Below are positions 1 to 5,023 of a stretch of 5,023 nt of DNA, piece by piece. Position 1 is the first letter of the stretch. Each line of letters opens with the position of its first letter. Position numbers and translations under genes: made by a program. The DNA comes from an uncultured Eubacterium sp. Lineage in GTDB: Bacteria > Bacillota > Clostridia > Lachnospirales > Lachnospiraceae. Location of the stretch: assembly GCA_934322085.1 (NCBI GenBank), contig CAKRGF010000054.1:1-5023 (forward strand). Reading direction: 5' to 3'. A model generated the notes under the pieces. It made no database searches. It saw only the letters and a program-made list of their open reading frames with translations, and had not been told where the DNA came from.

Positions 1-1256
1 TCCAGTTTCAGATTATCCAATGAGAAACGGATGCGGAGCTTGACCTTATCAGGGAACAGTTCCTTGAACTTCTTCATGCTCTTGCTAGTTGTGTTGGCTT
101 CGGATTTGACCTCAACGGGGAAGATGTCGTTTTCCCGCTGAATGAGGAAATCCACTTCATAGGGTGGGTTGTTTTGGCTCCAATAACGGGGCATGACTTC
201 AAACTGAGTAATTAAAGTCTGCAGCACAAAGTTTTCGGTTAATGCACCTTTGAATTCAGTAAAAAGGCGGTTGCCTTCCCCAAAGGCTGTAGGTGCCAAC
301 TGCGCCAGACGGCGGAGCAAACCAACATCCACCAAATAAATCTTAAAGGCTGAGAGGTCATCGTAAGCAGCTACCGGAAGGCCAGGAGCGGAGCTGCGGT
401 AGATCTTATGCACCAGTCGGGCATCCACCAGCCACTGTAATGCATCTTCATACTCACGGGCTCTGGCCCCTTCCTTGACTACCTTGTAAATGAACTTCTT
501 GTTTTCCCTCGCAAGTTGAGAAGGAATCGATTTCCAGATCATTGAAATCTTCGGGAATTCGCTGATATTAGGATGCTTTGCAAAATCACGCTCATAAGCA
601 CCGATAATACCGGATAGTGCTTCCTGCATAGCTACTACGTCCCTTGCCTCCGTCCACATCTTAACGGATTCCGGCATACCACCGGTGACATAGTACATCT
701 TGAGCTTTTCGTAAAGCGGATTGAAGAATGCATCGGGGATCGGCTCAAGGTTATCTACTGTTTCCAGATACTTAGCCAGATTCTCATCACCATTTGCCAG
801 CAGGAACTCGGTAAAGGTCATAGGGTCAATCTGCATGAAGTTGACTTTGCCCACCGGGAAAGAAGACGGCTTCGCCAAGGCAATGCCCAGCAGAGAACCG
901 GCGCAGGCAATATGATACCGTGGTGCGTTCTCGCAGAAATATTTCATGGAGTTAATAACTTTGGGGCAGTCCTGCACCTCATCAAAGATAATGAGAGTCT
1001 TTTCCGGTACTATCTTCTGACCGCTTGCCAGCATCAGATTTTGCAGAATACGGTCAACATCTTTTGTAGTTTCAAAGAATTGCTTGTATTCTTCGTTCTC
1101 GTCAAAGTTGAAATAGGCGGTATTTTCATAATAGCGTCTGCCGAACTCCTTCAGAATCCAAGTCTTACCCACCTGGCGCACACCCTTCAAAATCAGGGGC
1201 TTGCGATAGGGAGAATTCTTCCAGGCCAGCAGCTTATTCAAAATCAATCGTTCCAT
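1..1256 (-). CDS. ATP-binding protein, AAA_14 ATPase with C-terminal DUF4143 domain (3' end cut by window edge)
   Basis: The minus strand reads openly for 418 codons from the ATG at 1254-1256 to the window edge. Seen: a P-loop GVRQVGKT at residues 25-32, a Walker B stretch LIIFDEVQD at 88-96, and a sensor-like ACAGSLLG at 117-124, which form the AAA_14 ATPase half. The motif TGGMPE at 191-196 leads into the DUF4143 half, which ends with EVDFLIQ near 367-373 and VEVKSE at 381-386; D369, E382 and K384 fit a PD-(D/E)xK nuclease-like core. Members of this family usually run to about 380-440 residues, so only a few residues and the stop should be missing. The start is supported by GAAGGAG seven bases upstream. 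These proteins are common in bacteria and archaea as lone genes; their biological role is not settled, and no partner gene is visible here. The gene is richer in G+C than its neighbours, which suggests (inference) that it was acquired. Family assignment is firm, function is not. Confidence 0.93.
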   Translation of the reverse strand, partial: MERLILNKLLAWKNSPYRKPLILKGVRQVGKTWILKEFGRRYYENTAYFNFDENEEYKQFFETTKDVDRILQNLMLASGQKIVPEKTLIIFDEVQDCPKVINSMKYFCENAPRYHIACAGSLLGIALAKPSSFPVGKVNFMQIDPMTFTEFLLANGDENLAKYLETVDNLEPIPDAFFNPLYEKLKMYYVTGGMPESVKMWTEARDVVAMQEALSGIIGAYERDFAKHPNISEFPKISMIWKSIPSQLARENKKFIYKVVKEGARAREYEDALQWLVDARLVHKIYRSSAPGLPVAAYDDLSAFKIYLVDVGLLRRLAQLAPTAFGEGNRLFTEFKGALTENFVLQTLITQFEVMPRYWSQNNPPYEVDFLIQRENDIFPVEVKSEANTTSKSMKKFKELFPDKVKLRIRFSLDNLKL

Positions 1257-1263
1257 AGACACA

Positions 1264-1270
1264 CTCCTTC
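1264..1270 (-). promoter_or_regulatory. Ribosome binding site of the DUF4143 ATPase
   Basis: The minus strand reads GAAGGAG, seven bases before the ATG at 1256. It is a near-ideal Shine-Dalgarno match and decides the start of the ATPase gene. Confidence 0.8.
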
Positions 1271-1311
1271 ACACTTTTATTGGAGGTTTTGTGTTTCTTA
1301 ATCACATTTTT

Positions 1312-1340
1312 ATTATATGCGGAGAAGTCAAAAAATACAA
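1312..1340 (-). promoter_or_regulatory. Putative sigma-A type promoter for the DUF4143 ATPase
   Basis: On the minus strand a perfect TATAAT (1312-1317) follows TTGTAT (1335-1340) with a 17-base spacer. The -10 box is consensus; the -35 box matches only three of six bases. The site lies about 55 bases upstream of the ATPase start and inside the open frame of the GGDEF remnant on the other strand, which fits that remnant being non-functional. Confidence 0.5.
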
Positions 1341-1748
1341 CCCCAATCACAAAAATATACGGATTTCAATACAGGGTTATCACGCTTGTGATAGACATTT
1401 TGGTATTATTAACTGCCATGCTGTTGGAGAAAAAACAATATAGTAGAAAAACATTTAATATATATCGGGGATATGCTTTCCTTCTGACAGCTACTGCTTT
1501 ACTGGATTATTTTATGGATACCTGGTATCTACAGAATATAGTGATTTTCTTTTCGTCCATGATTATTTCTATAGATCATATGACACAGGTTTCAGATCAG
1601 TGGATGGATACAAAAAAAGAATTATTGCTTTCTGAATACAGAGCCAGCCACGATATTATGACGAGACTGTGGAATAAAACCAGTGGGATGGCAATAAAGC
1701 TGTCTGAAGATATGAAATTTTATTGGGTAGTTTTATGTTTGCTTTATA

Positions 1749-1778
1749 CAGTGCTATTTCTGCTTGCACTGATTTTTT
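1749..1778 (+). terminator. Possible weak intrinsic terminator, plus strand
   Basis: CAGTGC (1749-1754) can pair with GCACTG (1766-1771) around an 11-base loop, followed by A and six T residues (1773-1778). The stem is only six pairs, so strength is doubtful. It lies at the end of the GGDEF remnant and over the stop codon of the convergent transporter gene. Confidence 0.35.
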
Positions 1779-2953
1779 CGATATAGAAGAAACAGCATAA
1801 ATAATAGAATTAACGGAAAAATAAGTCCGCATCCCATGCCAATCCGAATGTTATTTCCCGCATACTGGGTAATACGACCAACGATTCCGGGTCCAATGCT
1901 GCCGCCTAAATCTCCCGCCATGGCAAGGAGAGAGAACATAGCTGTTCCACCTTTTGGAAAAGTTTTTGAAGAGATACTGATGGTTCCCGGCCACATAATG
2001 CCAACTGAAAATCCACATAAAATACAACCTATAAGTCCCATAATTGGATTAGGTGACAAGGCAGAAAGAAGATAGCATATAACACATAATATGCCGGAAC
2101 AACTCATAAACTTCATTAAATCCAGTCGTTCTCCATATTTTCCAAAAATCATACGACTGATTCCCATTGTGATTGCGAACATACATGGACCTGCTAAGTC
2201 CCCCAGTGTTTTTGATAATCCAAGTGCAGATTCCGCATAAGCAGAGGCCCATTGAGCCATTGCAAGTTCAGAAGCTCCGGAACAGATCATCAGACAAATC
2301 GCAACCCAGAAAAACGGTTTGGAAAATAGCTTCTTGATTCCCATACCGGTGCCATTGTCAACCAGGTGTTCAATCGGACAGGTAATGAAGTTATAAGTAT
2401 TAACTGCCGGAATGAGTGCCCATATCACGGCAAGCCATTTCCAACTGGTTATTCCAAATATCAGAAAAAACAGGCTGGAAATTATAATTGTCCCAACAGC
2501 TCCCCAACAGTAAAATGAATGGAGCAGGCTCATGGTTGCTTCTTTGTTTTCAAATGGACAGGCTTCAATGATAGGGCTGCAAAGCACTTCGATTAAGCCG
2601 CTTCCTATAGCATATATAATGACACTGCATATAATTCCAATGAAAGGCTCAGGTAAAAGCTCAGGTAAAAATGCCAGTCCTACCAGACCAAGTGAAGAAA
2701 ATATTTCTGATGCAACAATGCAAACACGATATCCTATATAATCTACAAATTTAGCACAAAACAGATCAACCAGAAGCTGTGTGAAAAAGAAAAAAGTGGA
2801 TATCAAAGCAATATTGCCGAGAGAAATATGATAGTCATTATGAAATTTTAAAAAAAGTAGCGGTGCGAAATTTGCCGCAATAGCCTGTGTGATTAAACCC
2901 ATATAACAGGCTGCTTTTGTTTTATTGTAGTCATTTTTCTTTACAGTACTCAT
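1754..2953 (-). CDS. Major facilitator superfamily (MFS) transporter
   Basis: A complete gene of 399 residues, the usual size for a 12-helix MFS permease of the cytoplasmic membrane, which moves a small solute with or against an ion gradient. Seen: about twelve hydrophobic segments across the whole length, a motif A-like loop FCAKFVDYIGYR at residues 65-76 between helices 2 and 3, conserved-looking patches HSFYCWG at 145-151, GASELAMAQWAS at 226-237 and GDLGGSIGP at 347-355, and a basic C-terminal tail. Acidic and polar residues within helices (E122, E229, D348) may line the path, but this is inference. The start is supported by GGAG eight bases before the ATG. It is transcribed away from an AraC-family regulator gene, which strongly suggests substrate-dependent control by that protein. 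Its 3' end overlaps the GGDEF remnant by 33 bases, and no terminator is visible for it. The patches recall a subgroup common in gut Clostridia, but the substrate cannot be named; a sugar or glycoside is a guess from context only. Confidence 0.9.
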   Translation of the reverse strand: MSTVKKNDYNKTKAACYMGLITQAIAANFAPLLFLKFHNDYHISLGNIALISTFFFFTQLLVDLFCAKFVDYIGYRVCIVASEIFSSLGLVGLAFLPELLPEPFIGIICSVIIYAIGSGLIEVLCSPIIEACPFENKEATMSLLHSFYCWGAVGTIIISSLFFLIFGITSWKWLAVIWALIPAVNTYNFITCPIEHLVDNGTGMGIKKLFSKPFFWVAICLMICSGASELAMAQWASAYAESALGLSKTLGDLAGPCMFAITMGISRMIFGKYGERLDLMKFMSCSGILCVICYLLSALSPNPIMGLIGCILCGFSVGIMWPGTISISSKTFPKGGTAMFSLLAMAGDLGGSIGPGIVGRITQYAGNNIRIGMGCGLIFPLILLFMLFLLYRKNQCKQK

Positions 2954-2961
2954 TCTCTATT

Positions 2962-2965
2962 CTCC
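2962..2965 (-). promoter_or_regulatory. Ribosome binding site of the MFS transporter
   Basis: The minus strand reads GGAG eight bases before the ATG at 2951-2953; a second GGAG lies at 2967-2970. The nearer copy is correctly spaced and supports this start. Confidence 0.7.
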
Positions 2966-2986
2966 ACTCCCAATGTTTTTTGCAGT

Positions 2987-3014
2987 TTTATGTTCAATAG
3001 GATTCCGGTGTCAA
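2987..3014 (-). promoter_or_regulatory. Putative promoter of the MFS transporter, with consensus -35 and poor -10
   Basis: On the minus strand a perfect TTGACA (3009-3014) is followed after 16 bases by CATAAA (2987-2992), which matches four of six bases of the -10 consensus. The short spacer and weak -10 would suit a promoter that needs an activator, which fits the divergent AraC-family gene. The assignment is by eye only. Confidence 0.45.
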
Positions 3015-3039
3015 AACATGCGGATCTGATTTTATGTGT

Positions 3040-3064
3040 ATATCATGTTATATTTATGCATATC
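3040..3064. promoter_or_regulatory. Candidate operator: imperfect AT-rich dyad upstream of the MFS promoter
   Basis: ATATCAT (3040-3046) and ATGCATAT (3056-3063) form an inverted repeat if one base is bulged. The dyad starts about 25 bases upstream of the proposed transporter -35 box, a usual place for an activator of the AraC family to bind. AT-rich DNA makes such dyads easily by chance, so this is tentative. Confidence 0.2.
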
Positions 3065-3075
3065 AACTCTGTTGT

Positions 3076-3118
3076 ACGAAGCAGCCATTTGGATACTTTT
3101 GCTTTAAGAATGCTTCGT
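3076..3118. repeat. Perfect 8-bp inverted repeat in the divergent control region
   Basis: ACGAAGCA (3076-3083) is the exact reverse complement of TGCTTCGT (3111-3118), with 27 bases between. It sits in the middle of the divergent region, upstream of both proposed promoters, and is richer in G+C than its surroundings. It could be a pair of half-sites for the AraC-type regulator, or chance. Confidence 0.35.
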
Positions 3119-3160
3119 TTCTTTTTTGCTTGATTATATAACAAATATTAGATATATACA

Positions 3161-3190
3161 TTGAATTAAATCATATAAATACTGTATAAT
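3161..3190 (+). promoter_or_regulatory. Putative promoter of the AraC-family regulator
   Basis: TTGAAT (3161-3166) and a perfect TATAAT (3185-3190) are separated by 18 bases in a very AT-rich stretch, ending about 30 bases before the ATG of the regulator. A transcript from here would have a short leader of roughly 25 bases. Confidence 0.6.
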
Positions 3191-3221
3191 ATCGTAAAAA
3201 AAGAAAGAATGAGATACGGGG

Positions 3222-4121
3222 ATGGATTACAATAAAACATATAATAAAATACTTACAGACGAGGAATTCATGGAAATCAAACCGCACGGAAGCAGTGCTT
3301 ATCCATTCCAGTATTATTATGATAATCTGGAGCTGTTTGATTTTCATTGTATTGAATGGCACTGGCACAGGGAATTTGAGTTTTTATATGTCGAGTCCGG
3401 ACAAGTTACATGTGGGATAGGCGAAGAACAGATTATATTGTCAGAAGGAGAAGCGGTTTTTATAAATTCTAAAATATTGCATCAGTTTTATGCATCATCT
3501 GGTGGTGTTATTCCTAACTTTGTATGTATGCCTGAATTTATTGCGCCGGAGAACAGTTTAATCTATAAAAAATATGTTTTGCCAATCCTTTCATCGAATA
3601 TATCCTTTCAATGTTTTCGAACTGATGAATCATGGCAGGTAGAAATTATACAAATTATGATAAAAATAATTGAAATACAGGAGAATGAGAAAATAAGGGA
3701 GCTTGCTACTTTTGCATTGCTGCAGAATTTATGGTTGATTTTTTATGAAAATGTAAAGATATCCGGTAAAAAAGAGGCGCAGACAGTCGATGAGGCTGCA
3801 CAGAAAAGAGTACAGTTAATGATGCAATATATACATGAAAATTATAACCATGGGCTGTCGCTGAATGAAATAGCTTCACATATAGGAGTCAGCAAAAGTA
3901 CAGCACTCAATTTGTTCCGACGATTTTTACATACTACGCCGGTTGATTATCTGATAGGGTATCGTTTACAGACAGCTTCCTGGTTATTGAAAAATACGAA
4001 TAAAAAAGTAAAAACAATTGCTTATGAAAGCGGATTCCATAATGTGGATTATTTTTGTAGATTGTTTAAAAAGCGTTATCATTTAACACCATCAGAATAT
4101 CGCTGTGTATGCTTAAAATAG
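3222..4121 (+). CDS. AraC-family transcriptional regulator (cupin sensor domain plus HTH_18)
   Basis: A complete cytoplasmic DNA-binding regulator of 299 residues, typical of the family. Seen: an N-terminal cupin-like region with HWHREFEFLYVESGQ at residues 47-61 and GEAVFINSKILHQF at 76-89, the two usual cupin strands for binding a small ligand. A helical linker follows, then the C-terminal double helix-turn-helix: first helix pair about 212-236 (LSLNEIASHIGVSKSTALNL) and the second about 264-294, including AYESGFHNVDYFCRLFKK and the signature LTPSEYR. It is divergent from the MFS gene across 268 bases, so control of that transporter in response to its substrate is the likely job; autoregulation is also plausible. 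The first ATG has a poor ribosome site, with GGGG touching the start codon; the ATG at 3270 (M17) has GAGG five bases upstream and leaves the cupin intact. The effector is unknown. Confidence 0.93.
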   Translation: MDYNKTYNKILTDEEFMEIKPHGSSAYPFQYYYDNLELFDFHCIEWHWHREFEFLYVESGQVTCGIGEEQIILSEGEAVFINSKILHQFYASSGGVIPNFVCMPEFIAPENSLIYKKYVLPILSSNISFQCFRTDESWQVEIIQIMIKIIEIQENEKIRELATFALLQNLWLIFYENVKISGKKEAQTVDEAAQKRVQLMMQYIHENYNHGLSLNEIASHIGVSKSTALNLFRRFLHTTPVDYLIGYRLQTASWLLKNTNKKVKTIAYESGFHNVDYFCRLFKKRYHLTPSEYRCVCLK

Positions 4122-4333
4122 TATAATTTACGAATAATAAAAAGATTATGAAAATACAAAGAAAATTGTTGAAGAGATAGCAAAAAGTAACTCCCTTTTT
4201 ACAAATGTGTGTCTAATGCATAAACCCTTATAATTATTCGTTTTTGCTGCTTTTATACATTTTCAATTCATTTTTTCATAATGGGGAGTTCGTTTTACAC
4301 TAAGTTGTCGTGCAATTTATTAGAATAGAATTT
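4122..4333. other. Gene-free AT-rich stretch with a short coding-like scrap
   Basis: No intact gene is visible. Plus-strand codons from 4141 to the stop at 4231-4233 read as 30 protein-like residues (KDYENTKKIVEEIAKSNSLF and onward) but lack a start codon and follow a stop at 4138-4140. This may be a gene remnant or chance. I see no clear intrinsic terminator directly after the AraC-family gene. Short distant inverted repeats are present: CGAATAAT (from 4131) with ATTATTCG (ending at 4240), and AACTCCC with GGGAGTT; their meaning is unknown. Confidence 0.4.
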
Positions 4334-4372
4334 TTGAAAGAGCCAGCACCTTGAATGGGCTGGCTCTTTCAA
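4334..4372. terminator. Perfect 14-bp hairpin, possible transcription terminator
   Basis: The arms 4334-4347 (TTGAAAGAGCCAGC) and 4359-4372 pair perfectly around an 11-base loop. The arms have the look of Clostridia intrinsic terminators (A-rich outer arm, G+C core, CTCTTTC on the far side). However, the plus strand continues AATGTCAC and the minus strand AAAAATTC, so neither side has a real T tract. It is the first strong hairpin after the AraC-family gene, about 210 bases past its stop, and may end that transcript. Confidence 0.5.
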
Positions 4373-4545
4373 TGTCACCTGTAATTGACAAACTGGAATT
4401 TTCAGAGTTGGTTATGACTTCCTCTTTACCATGCTTTGCGACAGATATAGGAGTCGCACACGGATTTTCCTATGAAGATCGTATTTTAATTCCAATTAAA
4501 GATGCAGAAGCAACGGTAACATTTTACATAAATATTAGACTTTAG
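4372..4545 (+). pseudogene. Coding-like fragment, possibly the C-terminal end of a LysR-type regulator
   Basis: An open frame of about 57 residues starting immediately at the hairpin and ending at a stop at 4543-4545. The part CFATDIGVAHGFSYEDRI followed by LIPIKDAEATVTFYINIR resembles in pattern the last strands of LysR-type ligand-binding domains, where a glycine-rich turn precedes a strand of the form IPIxD and a final hydrophobic strand. This likeness is weak and from memory. There is no ribosome site, the front of any such protein is missing, and the open frame continues upstream through the hairpin. I regard it as a decayed gene end; an unrelated short open frame is the alternative. Confidence 0.3.
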
Positions 4546-4618
4546 AAATCTATAAACCTACCTTAGTTTGTAAAAATTTTTCTTAATGGCTCAGTGTCTA
4601 TTACAATATACATCTTAT

Positions 4619-4645
4619 CTTCTTTGTATGCCACATACAAAGAAG
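4619..4645. terminator. Perfect 12-bp hairpin after the HipA-like gene, possible terminator
   Basis: CTTCTTTGTATG (4619-4630) pairs perfectly with 4634-4645 around the three-base loop CCA. It lies 21 bases beyond the stop of the HipA-like gene, the right place for its terminator. The minus strand continues ATAAGATG with no T tract, so termination is uncertain; the plus strand has scattered T residues, including five in a row at 4657-4661. Confidence 0.4.
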
Positions 4646-4666
4646 CCTTCTATCACTTTTTATTCT

Positions 4667-5023
4667 TTACACTGACGAAAATAAGTAAGAATATTTTCGC
4701 ATCTGTGCAAATATAATCGTTTCTACCCTGTTTCTGATTTCTTGCGGATATATCTCTGCATTTTTAAGTAGTTCTGTTACATCTTTTTTCGTAAAGTTGA
4801 ATTTTAAGTTTGTTTTATATAAGGCTTCCGAAATGTCAAGTTGCTCATCAAATTCGTCACATATTGTTTTCGCCCGAACATTATCCATAAGCATATGAAC
4901 GTCTCCCGACAATGGATAATCCATGGTTGTATCCGCCAGTAATCCCGCCCCATTATCAAAAATCGGACAATATGCATAGTCCCCTTTCCCATTCATCAGA
5001 ACCGCAATATTGTGTGTATGACG
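4667..5023 (-). CDS. HipA-like kinase-fold protein, C-terminal part (5' end beyond window edge)
   Basis: The minus strand is open from the window edge to a TAA at 4667-4669, giving 118 residues with no need of the internal ATG at 4994-4996. Seen: the fragment opens with RHTHNIAVL, matching the DRHxxN-type catalytic loop of HipA-like and related kinase-fold proteins, followed at about residues 20-26 by PIFDNGA, which fits the metal-binding aspartate segment of that fold. The rest is a mostly helical C-terminal region ending in MRKYSYLFSSV. HipA itself is a serine/threonine kinase that phosphorylates glutamyl-tRNA synthetase and is paired with a DNA-binding antitoxin HipB; lone HipA-like proteins without known targets are also frequent in Firmicutes, and this fragment looks more like those. 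Upstream partners would lie beyond the window. The fold assignment is fairly safe, the toxin role is not shown. Confidence 0.72.
   Translation of the reverse strand, partial: RHTHNIAVLMNGKGDYAYCPIFDNGAGLLADTTMDYPLSGDVHMLMDNVRAKTICDEFDEQLDISEALYKTNLKFNFTKKDVTELLKNAEIYPQEIRNRVETIIFAQMRKYSYLFSSV

Larger units (their letters stand above)
1280..1786 (+). pseudogene. Remnant of a membrane-bound diguanylate cyclase (membrane helices plus start of GGDEF domain)
   Basis: An open frame of 168 codons whose only early start is a TTG. Seen: hydrophobic segments at about residues 34-49, 65-79 and 82-98, a polar, probably helical linker at 101-123, then ASHDIMTRLWNK at 122-133. That last motif matches the opening of GGDEF domains (HDxLTxLxNR type) placed right after the linker, as in multi-helix membrane diguanylate cyclases. 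An intact protein would carry about 150 more residues including the GGDEF signature; here the frame leaves the GGDEF pattern near residue 145 and ends in a hydrophobic tail that overlaps the 3' end of the transporter gene on the opposite strand. The N-terminal part is also short for such sensors, and the ATPase begins just to the left. I infer a gene truncated at both ends, with no c-di-GMP synthesis possible. A genuine small membrane protein is the alternative, but the odd start and the overlaps argue against it. Confidence 0.5.

Noticed and set aside
721..1301. Two plus-strand open frames opposite the ATPase gene (721-915 and 912-1301)
   Set aside because: They are antisense to a gene with clear Walker motifs, have no ribosome site, and read as low-complexity non-protein-like sequence.
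1836..2741. Short open frames overlapping the MFS gene on both strands (1836-2075, 2049-2252, 2532-2741)
   Set aside because: All lie in other frames of a complete 399-residue transporter and show no independent start signals or recognisable motifs.
3171..3368. Minus-strand open frame over the AraC promoter and start
   Set aside because: It overlaps the regulator coding region and its promoter, and its hydrophobic composition follows from AT-rich antisense sequence.
4295..4340. Possible transposon end around ACTAAGTTGTCGTGCAAT
   Set aside because: No inverted partner copy is visible in the window and no mobility gene is nearby.
4804..4992. Second minus-strand frame within the HipA-like gene
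   Set aside because: It is a shifted frame of the gene with the RHTHN and PIFDNG motifs; no ribosome site.
1..5023. CRISPR array, tRNA, rRNA or complete insertion sequence
   Set aside because: No regularly spaced repeats, no tRNA cloverleaf or rRNA-like stretch, and no transposase frame or matching terminal inverted repeats around a gene were seen.
1..5023. A joint defence system made of the DUF4143 ATPase and the HipA-like kinase
   Set aside because: They are more than 3 kb apart, separated by an intact AraC/MFS unit on both strands, and nothing links them in transcription; both are common as lone genes.

Overview
The window looks like an accessory stretch of a low-to-moderate GC Firmicute chromosome, most likely a gut Clostridia of the Lachnospiraceae kind. 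This rests on AT-rich intergenic DNA with Firmicutes-type promoters, strong GGAG-type ribosome sites, and the gene types present (a DUF4143 ATPase, a divergent AraC/MFS pair and a HipA-like kinase). The organism assignment is inference from style; no marker gene is present.

Layout from left to right. (1) Positions 1-1256, minus strand: nearly all of an ATP-binding protein with an AAA_14 ATPase domain and a C-terminal DUF4143 domain, cut by the left edge just before its stop codon. It has its own ribosome site and a plausible promoter at 1312-1340, and is visibly richer in G+C than the rest. (2) About 1280-1786, plus strand: what appears to be the middle of a membrane diguanylate cyclase, with several membrane helices, a linker and only the first residues of a GGDEF domain. 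Both ends look lost, so it is called a pseudogene. (3) 1754-2953, minus: a complete 12-helix major facilitator transporter. (4) 2954-3221: a divergent control region with a promoter facing each way and two dyads. (5) 3222-4121, plus: a complete AraC-family regulator with an N-terminal cupin domain and a C-terminal double helix-turn-helix. (6) 4122-4666: no intact gene, but two coding-like scraps, a perfect 14-bp hairpin and a perfect 12-bp hairpin; it reads as decayed gene debris. (7) 4667-5023, minus: the C-terminal part of a HipA-like kinase-fold protein that continues past the right edge.

The only clear functional unit is the divergent pair: the AraC-type protein probably senses a small molecule and controls the transporter gene across the shared 268-bp region. 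The transported compound cannot be read from the sequence. The ATPase and the HipA-like gene are separate from this unit and from each other, and the debris around them suggests repeated insertion and loss. I see no convincing new multi-gene system. The observations most worth checking are the broken GGDEF gene next to the ATPase, the operator-like dyads, and the debris zone with its two perfect hairpins.
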